From positions 124,001 to 188,000 of the forward strand of contig NZ_JAJFAY010000005.1 of assembly GCF_021083305.1 (NCBI RefSeq): 64,000 bases of DNA, read 5' to 3'. The translations under genes and the position numbers were made by a program. Source of the stretch: Haladaptatus sp. DYF46 (lineage in GTDB: Archaea; Halobacteriota; Halobacteria; Halobacteriales; Haladaptataceae). The notes under the pieces are model-generated. The model did not search any database. It worked only from the letters and a program-made list of their open reading frames with translations, and had not been told where the DNA came from. This document shows positions 23,443-31,920 of this stretch, in pieces; the stretch's first letter is position 1, and every line of letters begins with the position of its first letter.

Positions 23443-24504
23443 ATGAGACTCGTTGAGACGATTGCGGAGATACTGGGATTCGGCCCGAATGTAACCGTCA
23501 TAGAACAACTCATCGCGTCATTACTCGGTGCCGCCCTAATTGGGGTCTTCTGCCTGACTCACATGGCAATTGCTGGTCCGTGGGCGAAACGAAAAGTGAA
23601 CGCAGCTTTCGTGGATCGAATCGCCGTGAATCGAGTTGGTCCATTTGGACTGTTGGTCATCGTCGCGGACATCGTCCGACTGATTTCGAAGGAACTCATT
23701 ATCCCAGATGGCGTGGACCGTCCTGCCTGGGATCTCGCCCCCGTCCTCCTCTTTTTCTCGGCATGTGTCGGCTTCGCCGTTGTTCCGATGGGGACTATCG
23801 CTGGCGTTACGATCCAACTCGCCGACCCCGAGACCGGGGTCGTATTTCTCTTTGCCATTTCGTCGTTAGCGAGCCTCGCGTTAGTCATGGCTGGCTACTC
23901 GTCAAACAACAAATATTCATTCCTCGGCGGGATGCGTGCAGTAGCACAGAATATCGCATACGAAATTCCACTCGTGATCACGGCCGCGTCAGTGGTCCTG
24001 TTCACAGGAACGCTTCGAGTGAGCGAAGTCGTTGCGTTCCAAACCCGACCACTGGTGGACGTGTTGGGCGTCCAAATCCCATCGTGGTTTGCCTTTGTCA
24101 ACCCATTCGCTTTTGCACTGTTCATGGTGGCGAACTTAGCAGAAATTGGACGAAATCCGTTTGACACCTCAGAAGCACCACAGGAGGTCATCGCTGGCTA
24201 TCAGACCGAATACTCGAGTGTCTACTTCGTCTTTCTCTATGGGAGCGAATTTCTCCATATCTTTCTCGGCGGTGCAATCATTACGACGTTATTTCTTGGA
24301 GGGCCGAATGGGCCGTGGCTGCCGGGGTTCATTTGGTTTCTCCTCAAGATCTGGGGTGTATTCTTGTTCACGCAGTGGGCACGGTCGGCAATACCGCGTG
24401 TCCGCATCGACCAGCTCATCGAAATCGGTTGGAAGGGCCTCCTCGTTCTTTCATTCGCCAACCTTCTCCTCACAGCAATCCTTATGCCAATTCTAGGCGT
24501 GTAG
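23443..24504 (+). CDS. nuoH: solitary NuoH-like complex I subunit
   Basis: 353 residues with eight predicted membrane segments, the normal length of NADH-quinone oxidoreductase subunit H (ND1). Family blocks are present: RIAVNRVGPFGLLVIVADIV, GGMRAVAQNIAYEIPLVI, and MVANLAEIGRNPFDTSEAPQ leading into VIAGYQTEYS, which corresponds to the quinone-site loop (usually RAPFDLPEAE). NuoH links the membrane arm to the quinone-binding module. No other nuo gene lies in the window, so this is an orphan paralog with loop changes. It could replace or modify the chromosomal subunit, or be a relic. The frame is intact. Confidence 0.85.
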   Translation: MRLVETIAEILGFGPNVTVIEQLIASLLGAALIGVFCLTHMAIAGPWAKRKVNAAFVDRIAVNRVGPFGLLVIVADIVRLISKELIIPDGVDRPAWDLAPVLLFFSACVGFAVVPMGTIAGVTIQLADPETGVVFLFAISSLASLALVMAGYSSNNKYSFLGGMRAVAQNIAYEIPLVITAASVVLFTGTLRVSEVVAFQTRPLVDVLGVQIPSWFAFVNPFAFALFMVANLAEIGRNPFDTSEAPQEVIAGYQTEYSSVYFVFLYGSEFLHIFLGGAIITTLFLGGPNGPWLPGFIWFLLKIWGVFLFTQWARSAIPRVRIDQLIEIGWKGLLVLSFANLLLTAILMPILGV

Positions 24505-24790
24505 TGCCAGCCTTCTTCCTCAATTGGGAAAGTGTAATTCTCCGGATCTTGCTGTTTTCAAACCTTCTTAGGAACAATCCCTGAAATCCATGAGCCGATC
24601 TTGTGTAAATTGAATCTGGGGCACGTACATGGAACGCCATCCGTGTGGGCTCACAGTTCGACTCCGATCGAACTGTGCCCAATTCTCTGATTCCTTCGTA
24701 TTTGAGGCCCGTCAGTGTTTTTACAAGGATCTTTTTTGAAGAGAGTGCCAGGACGAAAAACATTACACCCACCGGTGATAAAAAAGCCGT

Positions 24791-25177
24791 ATGCGCTATC
24801 GGGTTCGCTGGCTGCCAGCAGTTGTCATCGCCGTCGCCATCTTCGTGATGTCTGTCGCCCCACGCGCGCCAGGAGAGGCCCTGATAGGCCCCTTTGGGCT
24901 CATAGGTCTGGACAAATACGGACACGCGGTTGCGTATTGTTGTCTCGCTGGAACAGTCACCTTCGCTCTCGTCCCACAAGACCGGTGGGTCACGACGATC
25001 GTTCTTAGCATCGCCGTCGTTTCCCTCTACGGTGGCGGGGTTGAGATCATCCAATGGGTTGTAGGTCGCGACCTCTCGATTTTTGATTGGGTAGCGGATA
25101 TATTGGGTGCGATCATCGGTGCGCTTCTCGCTACCGGGCTTGACCCATGGCTAACACGATTCCGGCTGACAGCATGA
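24791..25177 (+). CDS. VanZ-like membrane protein
   Basis: 128 residues with four membrane segments. The VanZ-family pattern is visible: LDKYGHAVAYCCLAG (Lys and His of the K.xH motif), GGVEIIQWVVGRDLSIFDWV and ADILGAIIGALLA. The function of archaeal members is unknown. In bacteria VanZ lowers teicoplanin binding, which makes little sense here. It stands alone between nuoH and a lipoprotein gene, with 285 nt before it that hold no recognisable gene. The frame is complete. Confidence 0.8.
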   Translation: MRYRVRWLPAVVIAVAIFVMSVAPRAPGEALIGPFGLIGLDKYGHAVAYCCLAGTVTFALVPQDRWVTTIVLSIAVVSLYGGGVEIIQWVVGRDLSIFDWVADILGAIIGALLATGLDPWLTRFRLTA

Positions 25178-25455
25178 TGAATCTCGAGCCATCTTTTCCT
25201 CACAAACTCGAACGCTAGAGTGGAATGTCTGCTAAAGTTACGTACTGATACCGCGGGCATTTTATCGTAGAAAACTCGGATTTTCGAATCACCCGAGGAA
25301 TATCGTCATCACTCACTCTCTCCGCAGACTGGCTGCACGTGCGCTCATTCGTCTGTGATCTTCGGTGCTAGCTTAATCTCCTCCGTTTCCCCGATCTGAT
25401 TTTCATCCACCCATTCAGTGGATTTAAGCCATCATGTCATCAATGCATACACTCA

Positions 25456-26304
25456 ATGGTTATCTCCTCCCGTCGGTTCGCCCTCCTCCTCGTCGCTTGC
25501 CTCTGTGTCACCGCTGGCTGTAATTCTTTCATTCAGGGACCCGACCCTCAAACGACGACCACGTCAACGCTTCAGGGACAACTTGCTCCCGGATTGACCG
25601 CTCAGGGGGTGACTGACGTCAGCACGCTTACGGAGGCACATGAACGAATTCTCCAAGAAGACTCCTACACTGTCACACGGACCAGTGCCCAGCGATATTC
25701 GAATGGGACAGTGCGATACCGGTTTCACAGCCGAATACAACGTGGCTCCAATGGTTCCCACTTCTATTCACGAACCCGATATCCCACATCATCACTGACC
25801 TTTGCCGATTCTTCGTTACAGCGCTATGAGTACTATGGAACGAGCGATACCGTCTATCAGAGGTATATCGCACAGAATAACACGACAATGAGAGTTTACA
25901 ATCGTTCTGAAGTCCCGGTGCTTACCACGTTCACTTCACGTGAGTATTTGTATACTGTCTTGAGTGCGTTCAATCACACCCACGGTTTCACAGTCACGGA
26001 GGTTCCGAATTCATCTCCCCCTCGCTACCACATACACCTGACACGACTCGATAGTCCGGCGATTTTTGCAAACTATCTCGGCCTACAGACCATGACAAAC
26101 GCATCACTGACAGCGGCCATTGATCGCTGGGGCGTGATTCATCGGTACAATCTTACCTACACTGGTCAGGCGAACAATCAGACTGTCTCCGGAAGCAGAA
26201 CTATTCGCTTTACCAAGACCGGTAGTACTCACGTCCCACAGCCGTCTTGGATTCACAATGCTACGACCAGTTCATCACCGAGGAGAGAACGCGACCAAGG
26301 ATAG
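25456..26304 (+). CDS. haloarchaeal lipoprotein of unknown function
   Basis: 282 residues. Sec-type signal (FALLLVACLCVTAGC) with a lipobox cysteine at about residue 22, then a Thr-rich linker. The mature part is rich in Tyr, Asn and Thr with many N-x-S/T sequons. Segments such as ERILQEDSYTVTRTSAQRYS and AIDRWGVIHRYNLTYTG resemble a haloarchaeal lipoprotein family with an LppX/LolA-like curved sheet. It is therefore anchored outside the membrane and perhaps binds a hydrophobic ligand. It is monocistronic. The family placement is tentative. Confidence 0.7.
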   Translation: MVISSRRFALLLVACLCVTAGCNSFIQGPDPQTTTTSTLQGQLAPGLTAQGVTDVSTLTEAHERILQEDSYTVTRTSAQRYSNGTVRYRFHSRIQRGSNGSHFYSRTRYPTSSLTFADSSLQRYEYYGTSDTVYQRYIAQNNTTMRVYNRSEVPVLTTFTSREYLYTVLSAFNHTHGFTVTEVPNSSPPRYHIHLTRLDSPAIFANYLGLQTMTNASLTAAIDRWGVIHRYNLTYTGQANNQTVSGSRTIRFTKTGSTHVPQPSWIHNATTSSSPRRERDQG

Positions 26305-26340
26305 TGTTCCTACTCGAAAACGACTTCTTGCTGTAGTCGG

Positions 26341-26730
26341 ATGTCACGAGGAGAATCTCTTGTAGCTCGTACTGTTGCTAGATGGCACACCAACGCGCAC
26401 AGGCCGAACAGTTTTTCTCCCACGCGATCTTTTGGACTCGTCAAAATCACCAACGAGAGCCACGAGAACCCCGCAGCCCACCAGTACACCGTCTCCATCG
26501 ACGACGTGACCGAAGACCTGATGGCCTGTACCTGCCCGAACCACGTCCACCGGAACGCCTTCTGCAAACACATGGCCGCCGTCGAAACTGCAACCAACGA
26601 CGGGACGCTTGAGGCATTCCCATCCGAGGACAACGACGAAGCCGAACCGGAGGACTGCGACTGCGACGACCTCGGTGACTTCCCGTGCTGGCCATGCATG
26701 AGAACGGGACGAAAAGAACTGCCGAACTAA
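26341..26730 (+). CDS. SWIM zinc-finger protein, copy 2
   Basis: 129 residues. SWIM motif CTCPNHVHRNAFCKHM (CxC...CxH complete) at about residues 63-78, preceded by ITNESHENPAAHQYTVSIDD and followed by an acidic linker and the Cys-rich CDCDDLGDFPCWPCMRTGRK. It is the best preserved of three SWIM copies in the window. The N-terminal 35 residues may contain a small frameshift relative to the family, because EQF(F/S)-like residues appear in another frame. SWIM domains bind DNA or protein. The partner SprT-like gene starts 25 nt downstream, as in copy 1. Confidence 0.65.
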   Translation: MSRGESLVARTVARWHTNAHRPNSFSPTRSFGLVKITNESHENPAAHQYTVSIDDVTEDLMACTCPNHVHRNAFCKHMAAVETATNDGTLEAFPSEDNDEAEPEDCDCDDLGDFPCWPCMRTGRKELPN

Positions 26731-26754
26731 CCACCACTTCAGCTGTTTTTATCC

Positions 26755-26905
26755 ATGGTACGCCAATTGACGCTCTCGGATATCACCGACCAGTGAACGC
26801 TGACGGAAAGTGCGGATGCAACGACCGACGATACACCGGAGACACCGACAGCCCCCCTCGACCGATATCGCCGCCGAGTACTTCCCGGGACGCTTGGGAC
26901 ATTCT
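26755..26905 (+). pseudogene. SprT-like gene, copy 2, 5' fragment
   Basis: Reads MVRQLTLSDITDQ, an in-frame TGA, then ADATTDDTPETPTAPLDR before losing similarity. The catalytic and zinc-ribbon parts are missing. Confidence 0.6.
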
Positions 26906-27077
26906 CCTTAGGGGTGAAGAATGACGTACCTCAGGAGTGAGACTATGAGGGTTTCAGCGCCATCTCATCACCGGCGAGCCGACTTTATTACCAATATTCT
27001 ATACAGTAATGATGGACGCTATTATGAAATTTCGGTGATAAAATCTATGTATGTGGAGCGAGTGTCTATGCATTGCT

Positions 27078-27263
27078 ATGGAAATACTCCATCGGTTACG
27101 CGGTGCCTTTCGTTCAGAAAAACCGTCTCGGCAGACGGAACAGCAGGTACGACCGACCGGTGATATTTTTGAATGCGAAGAATGCGGTACCACCTTTATT
27201 TCGAAACCATCTCATTGTTCAAAGTGTAACCAGAGCGACTTTCAGAATCTCGGCAGTTGTTAA
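27078..27263 (+). CDS. small CPxCG-like zinc-ribbon protein
   Basis: 61 residues. Two Cys pairs (FECEECGTTFISKPSHCSKC) form a single zinc ribbon preceded by a basic helix (MEILHRLRGAFRSEKPSRQT). Haloarchaea encode many such micro-proteins, mostly of unknown function, some affecting motility or stress responses. It overlaps nothing and sits between two SprT fragments. A start nine codons earlier is possible. Confidence 0.65.
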   Translation: MEILHRLRGAFRSEKPSRQTEQQVRPTGDIFECEECGTTFISKPSHCSKCNQSDFQNLGSC

Positions 27264-27309
27264 TCCGACATCTCTCACCGTTCTCTTTCCACTGATACAG
27301 TTTCTAACT

Positions 27310-27594
27310 GGTGTGACCGACGATACACCTGAAACACCGACGACCCTCCTCGACCGAGCACAACAGCACGCAACAAACATCGCCGCCGAGTACTTCCCTG
27401 ACCTGCCGGTCAAAGCGACCGAGTGGGAGGTGCAACACTGCGAACGCTTCACTGCACCCAAGTGGTGGCTCGTCTGCAAGGGCTGCGGCGGTCGGAGTGC
27501 CCGGTATCGACGCTCGAAAACAGTTCGCAACCCAGAACAGTATTGCTGTAGCGAATGTGGTGGGTCGTTCCGCGTTGAGGACGATAGTCACTGA
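27310..27594 (+). pseudogene. SprT-like gene with HExxH region deleted
   Basis: The frame runs from VTDDTPETPTTLLDRAQQHA through PVKATEWEVQHCERFTAPKW to the C-terminal zinc ribbon (CKGCGG, CCSECGG). Relative to copy 4 about 75 residues are missing in frame between WEV and HCERF. This removes exactly the section with HELIH. An upstream extension in frame exists (from 27073) but is not SprT-like. It may still be translated as a zinc-ribbon protein. Confidence 0.65.
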
Positions 27595-27923
27595 CGGAAA
27601 ACGACTGATCGTTTTCTGGGAGTTGCCATAGAATATCACCAGTGTTCGGATCATCACAGATAGCGACGCCAACAGGAGGTACAGTTGGACGGGCTGTGGC
27701 CCTCCGAGCGGTCACGGACAAAGACCCTCGCAAAGCGAGAAGTATGGCTTCGGTAGAAGGAACGGTTCGTTCTGGTGAACCCGGTGCGTCTTCTCCGCAG
27801 AACTACCCGATTGGTCGAGTAAATACTGAATATCGTCTTTTCTGGATGTTTGTCTAAATATTCTTCAGATTAAAAAATGAATACGGAAGTCTTAACCGTG
27901 TGTTGGGTCTCTGTTTAGTTGTA
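27595..27923. other. gap upstream of cspA without recognised gene
   Basis: About 330 nt. Short frames show no motifs. The AT-rich stretch CAGATTAAAAAATGAATACG near 27870 could contain the cspA promoter. Confidence 0.4.
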
Positions 27924-28118
27924 ATGGCAAACGGTAAGGTTGATTTCTTCAACGACACTGGCGGCTACGGTTTCATCACGACGGACGACTCTGACGACGA
28001 CGTATTCTTCCACATGGAGGACGTTGGCGGCGCTGACCTCGAAGAGGGACAGGAGATTGATTTCGATATCGAACAGGCCCCCAAGGGCCCGCGCGCGATG
28101 AACGTCGTTCGCGCATAA
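27924..28118 (+). CDS. cspA: cold-shock domain protein
   Basis: 64 residues, one cold-shock domain. RNP1-like GGYGFITTDD and RNP2-like DVFFHMED are both present. The start MANGKVDFFNDT and the end KGPRAMNVVRA match haloarchaeal CspA. It binds single-stranded nucleic acid and acts as an RNA chaperone. The acidic residue excess is typical of halophiles. It is monocistronic with its own upstream AT-rich region. Confidence 0.93.
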   Translation: MANGKVDFFNDTGGYGFITTDDSDDDVFFHMEDVGGADLEEGQEIDFDIEQAPKGPRAMNVVRA

Positions 28119-28291
28119 TACACGATTCACGTAGTCGCCATCAGGCGACGCTGTGTGACTTTATTCCATTTTTAGGTGAAGGTTCACTTAGAGCAGTAGC
28201 CTTCGCACTGTCCCATACGGAGGTCAATTTATCAAGCAAATCTTGATTACTGAGTCACATACCGATATTCATTGCTGAGTTGACGGGAAAC

Positions 28292-28621
28292 ATGGCGACA
28301 TTAGACACTATCTTCGACTTATTCAGTACGAAGCGGCGACGATACGCACTGTACTATCTCGATCAACAGAGTGGAACAGTAACGGTTGATGAGGTTGTGG
28401 AGTATGTTGCAAATCACGAAAACGACGCGACTGATGAAACAATCCCTGACGAGCAGTACGATCGGATCGAACTCTCTCTTCGCCAGGTGCATATCCCGAA
28501 AACAGCTGAAATTGACTCGATTGAATATGATCGCGGTGAAGGTGAGATTACTATTCAGGGGACGTCAACCGAATTTGACGCAATTGTGATCGTCGCGAAG
28601 GTTCTCGAACACGCCGACTGA
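28292..28621 (+). CDS. winged-helix-like haloarchaeal protein (DUF7344-type)
   Basis: 109 residues. The N-terminus ATLDTIFDLFSTKRRRYALY followed by YLDQQSG and VDEVVEYVANHEND is the pattern of a haloarchaeal winged-helix domain family. Further on, LRQVHIPKTAEIDSIEYDRG corresponds to the wing and second helix. Probably a DNA-binding regulator with an unknown target. The ATG at 28292 fits the conserved start better than the GTG/TTG-type codon at 28280. It lies just before a SprT remnant, with no obvious operon partner. Confidence 0.72.
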   Translation: MATLDTIFDLFSTKRRRYALYYLDQQSGTVTVDEVVEYVANHENDATDETIPDEQYDRIELSLRQVHIPKTAEIDSIEYDRGEGEITIQGTSTEFDAIVIVAKVLEHAD

Positions 28622-28662
28622 GCCGAGTAGGTAGCCGACCGATGGTCATCGTCGATGACTCT

Positions 28663-29075
28663 CCCAGCAGAATACTTTCGAGATCTAGCAGTCGAAGTGC
28701 GTCCAGTGATGGGTAGGCGTCACCAAGTACGACCCTGCAACAGAGGCAATCACGATTGCGCTGACCTGGAAGGCTTACGAACACCACGGGTAGGCGCAAT
28801 TCAGTGAGACTGTCCGGCACGAACTCATTCATGCGTGGCAGTACCACGAGTTCGGTGACGCGGACCACGGCGCAACGTTCACCCGCTGGACGGGCACTCT
28901 CGACACCTCGCAGTACTGCGAACGCTTCACTACTCCCAAGTGGTGGCTTGTCTGCGAGGACTGTGGCGGTCGAATTCCGCGCTATCGACGGTCGAAAACC
29001 GTCCGTAATCCGGAGCAGTACAGTTGTAGCAAGTGTGGTGGTGCAATTCGCGTTGAGAGGGGAGTCGGTCAGTAA
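28663..29075 (+). pseudogene. SprT-like gene, copy 3, with stop and N-terminal loss
   Basis: After a degraded PAEYFRDLAVEV stretch, the frame reads GVTKYDPATEAITIALTWKA, an in-frame TAG in place of a Trp codon near 28790, then FSETVRHELIHAWQYHEFGD with the HExxH motif intact. The zinc ribbon (CEDCGG, CSKCGG) reaches the TAA at 29073. The N-terminus is missing. Confidence 0.72.
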
Positions 29076-29161
29076 CATCGCGAGAATCGATAACCAGCGT
29101 TCACTACTCAATATTTTAAGCGCGAGCAATATATATGCTGTAGCAGCCCGAAGAATAGGAT

Positions 29162-29689
29162 ATGACCTCAGACGATACCCCACCCAAGCCACCAAGCCTC
29201 GCGGAGGAATGGACCGAAACGTGGGAAAACGAATCGACACGAGATCGGGTGTACACCACTGCCCTGCAGTTGTATGAGCCAACACGAGTTGCCGCGATTG
29301 CCGACAGAGCAAATGTCTCGAAGGAAACCGCTCGAGACTACCTGCAGTGGTTCACGGAGATCGGGATGCTAACGCAGACCAACGAGACACCAGACGAATT
29401 CGTCCGTGACGAGGATTATTTTCAATGGCGACGGATTCATCGGCTGCGTGGACTCCCCATGGAGGAACTCGAACAGCGATTGAAAACAGAAATCGAAAAA
29501 GAGCAGCGCTACCGCCAAAAATACGATGCCGAGGGACCTGACCAAGTGGATGCGCTCGATCACGCAGATTATGCTGATGTCGAGGATGTCTGGTCGGAGT
29601 TGCAAGAGTGGAAAACCGTTCGACGGCGAATTGAAGAACTCGAACAGGCACGACAGAACCACGACAACACCACACAAGCATCCGCCTAA
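29162..29689 (+). CDS. winged-helix protein (DUF7342-type), possible antitoxin
   Basis: 175 residues. After an acidic start comes a helix-turn-helix (EPTRVAAIADRANVSKETAR, then YLQWFTEIGML). The second half is a long charged coiled coil (EELEQRLKTEIEKEQRYRQK and VRRRIEELEQARQNHD). It is followed after 3 nt by the small gene at 29693. I recall this two-gene order as common in haloarchaeal genomes, with the second gene resembling the TumE-type toxin family. The first gene would then be the DNA-binding antitoxin. The function is inferred and unproven. Confidence 0.65.
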   Translation: MTSDDTPPKPPSLAEEWTETWENESTRDRVYTTALQLYEPTRVAAIADRANVSKETARDYLQWFTEIGMLTQTNETPDEFVRDEDYFQWRRIHRLRGLPMEELEQRLKTEIEKEQRYRQKYDAEGPDQVDALDHADYADVEDVWSELQEWKTVRRRIEELEQARQNHDNTTQASA

Positions 29690-29692
29690 TCG

Positions 29693-30121
29693 ATGAGCGA
29701 CGATACCGAGAAAATACTCGATGAGACAGTGTTACGTCACATTGCTCGTCGATTGGGTACGCTCTCACTCGTGAAATCTGTCTCTGTCTTCCCGCACGAG
29801 CGACCGGAATCGGTCGTCGTGTGGTTAGATTTTCAGTATTTTCCTGGCACAATTCAACAGGTTGTATTCGAAATCCGTGTCTACACAAATGGTGATTTCA
29901 ATATCACCTATCGTGAGGACAGAGGTGGCACGGCGTGGATGTGTCGGTGGGATCGGCACGACAATCCGCATAATTCCCGGGACCACTTCCATCAACCACC
30001 GAAGGCACGTACGGAAGATGCTGTTGACCGAGACTTCTCGACCGATTTTGTCGCCGTCATAGATTCCGTTCTTGAGCGAGTAGACGACCGAGTAGGTGGG
30101 GTCTGGAACGATTGTGAGTAA
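29693..30121 (+). CDS. TumE-like (DUF6516-type) protein, possible toxin
   Basis: 142 residues. Key features are RPESVVVWLDFQYFPGTIQQ, VVFEIRVYTNGDFNITYRED and a His/Asp-rich motif WDRHDNPHNSRDHFHQPP typical of this family, probably the active or metal-binding site. It is 3 nt downstream of the winged-helix gene, so cotranscribed. Members of the DUF6516 group have been described as toxins with paired antitoxins in bacteria. The haloarchaeal proteins are not characterised as far as I know. The motif is complete. Confidence 0.6.
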   Translation: MSDDTEKILDETVLRHIARRLGTLSLVKSVSVFPHERPESVVVWLDFQYFPGTIQQVVFEIRVYTNGDFNITYREDRGGTAWMCRWDRHDNPHNSRDHFHQPPKARTEDAVDRDFSTDFVAVIDSVLERVDDRVGGVWNDCE

Positions 30122-30131
30122 GAGTTTCCAG

Positions 30132-30390
30132 TAGGAACAATTCTCCTTCGACGTCGACGCTCCCGGACTCATCCAAGTCACCAATGAGAGCCACGAGAAC
30201 CCCGCAGCCCACCAGTACACCGTCTCCATCGACGACGTGACCGACGAACTGATGGCCTGTACGTTCCCGCACCACGTCCACCGCAACGCCTTCTCCAAAT
30301 ACATGGCCACCGTCGAAAACGCAACGAACGACGGAACGCTTGAGGCGTTTCCATCGGAGGAGGACGACGAGCGTGTCAGTGGCCCGTATA
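30132..30390 (+). pseudogene. SWIM zinc-finger gene, copy 3, mutated fragment
   Basis: Begins after a TAG with EQFSFDVDAPGLIQVTNESH. It continues to MACTFPHHVHRNAFSKYMAT, where three zinc ligands are lost (C to F, C to S, H to Y relative to copy 2). It ends at FPSEEDDE before the Cys-rich tail. Decay of the metal site shows it is no longer functional. Confidence 0.65.
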
Positions 30391-30531
30391 CCGGCTACGA
30401 CAAACGGTCACTAAGCAGTTCCCATGGACCGTTGAGGATGTGTCCCGAAAGAGATGTATCCGAGACGAATCTGGAAATCGAGACGACAGCAGCCACCCCT
30501 TACAAGAGCCCCACACGCCTATGAACGTGTA

Positions 30532-31875
30532 ATGGTTGATTTGATCTCCGTCGGTGGGTTGCTTCTCGCTATCTTCCTCGTCATCATGAACGGGGTGTTT
30601 GTGGCCGCCGAATTCGCGTTCGTAAAAATCCGACCGACCCGGGTGAACGCGCTCGTCGACCGCGGGAAGCCCGGCGCAGGCCTGGTACAAGACGCCATCG
30701 AGAATTTGGACAGCTATCTCGCAGTCAGTCAGCTCGGGATTACGCTCTCCTCACTCGGCCTCGGGTGGATCGGCGAACCGGCTGTGGCAGCACTCATTGA
30801 ACCGGTTCTCGGTGAACTCCTGCCTGCGGGAACAATTCATCTTGTCGCGTTCGCGCTGGGATTCGGCTTCATCACGTTCCTCCACGTCGTATTCGGTGAA
30901 CTCGCGCCAAAGACGTTCGCCATCCAGGAGGCCGAGAGGGTAGCGTTGCTCGTTGCGCCACTCATGAAGTTCTTTTATTACGTGTTCGTCCCGGGTATTA
31001 TCGTCTTCAACGGCACTGCCAACTACTTCACGAGCTTGTTTGGGGTCTCGCCAGCGGCAGAAGGCGAAGAGACACACTCCGAGGAAGAAATTCTGATGAT
31101 TCTCAGTCGCTCCGAAGAAACCGGAGAGATCGATCTCGACGAGGTCGAGATGATTGAGAGTGTCTTCGAGCTTGGCGATACGATCGCCCGCGAAATCATG
31201 GTTCCACGTCCCGATGTAGAAACCGTATCCGCCTCGATGGCGCTTTCAGAACTTCGTGCGGTTGCCGCCAGTGGAACCTACACGCGATATATCGTGCTTG
31301 ACGAAGACGGGGAGCAGCCGATTGGATTCGTCCACGCGAAGGACATTCTGAAGGCGAGTGAAACCGAGACCGATCACGACGGCCCGATCACTGCACGTGA
31401 CCTCGAACGCGACGTTCTCGTCGTTCCGGAAACGCGGCGGATCGACGCAATTCTCGCCGAGTTTCAGAGGCACGGTGGTGGACAGATCGCGGTTGTCATC
31501 GACGAATGGGGCGTTTTCGAGGGGATCGTCACCATCGAGGACATCCTCGAGGAGATCGTCGGTGACATTCGAGACGAATTCGACACGGCACCGGAGGGCC
31601 CCGCTATCGAGCAGCGAGACGACGGAACGTACATCGTCGACGGCGGCGTCCCAGTCCGAGACGTGAACGAACGGCTTTGCGCCACGTTCGAGACCGACGA
31701 GGTCGAGACGATCGGCGGCTTCGTCTTTAGTCAGCTTGGGCGAGAACCTGGAGTCGGTGACCAAATCGAACGGAAGGGATACATCCTTCGCGTCGACGCT
31801 ATCGACAACGCACGAATCGAACGTCTCGTGATCCAACCGACAGAGCACTCTCAGAAAGAGACCCCTGAGGAATAA
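30532..31875 (+). CDS. CNNM/CorC-type transporter with CBS domains
   Basis: 447 residues. The N-terminal DUF21/CNNM domain (GGLLLAIFLVIMNGVFVAAE, then FAFVKIRPTRV and VFGELAPKTFAIQ) has about four membrane segments. Two CBS motifs follow (IMVPRPDVETVSASM; VPETRRIDAILAEF), and a C-terminal CorC_HlyC domain (IVDGGVPVRDVNERL) ends the protein. Homologs export Mg2+ or other divalent ions with Na+, or modulate such transport, with CBS domains sensing nucleotide. The start at 30532 matches the family; the frame extends upstream into SWIM remnant debris. It lies between a SWIM and a SprT remnant, so it may have been inserted into that unit. Confidence 0.9.
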   Translation: MVDLISVGGLLLAIFLVIMNGVFVAAEFAFVKIRPTRVNALVDRGKPGAGLVQDAIENLDSYLAVSQLGITLSSLGLGWIGEPAVAALIEPVLGELLPAGTIHLVAFALGFGFITFLHVVFGELAPKTFAIQEAERVALLVAPLMKFFYYVFVPGIIVFNGTANYFTSLFGVSPAAEGEETHSEEEILMILSRSEETGEIDLDEVEMIESVFELGDTIAREIMVPRPDVETVSASMALSELRAVAASGTYTRYIVLDEDGEQPIGFVHAKDILKASETETDHDGPITARDLERDVLVVPETRRIDAILAEFQRHGGGQIAVVIDEWGVFEGIVTIEDILEEIVGDIRDEFDTAPEGPAIEQRDDGTYIVDGGVPVRDVNERLCATFETDEVETIGGFVFSQLGREPGVGDQIERKGYILRVDAIDNARIERLVIQPTEHSQKETPEE

Positions 31876-31920
31876 CGAGGCCTCAGGTAGTGGTGTCTGT
31901 ATCGGGTCCAAGAGAGTGAC

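Noticed and set aside
28551..29312. A 253-codon minus-strand frame
   Set aside because: It is antisense to the SprT copy 3 remnant and the start of the winged-helix gene. It arises because the sense strand is coding-like.
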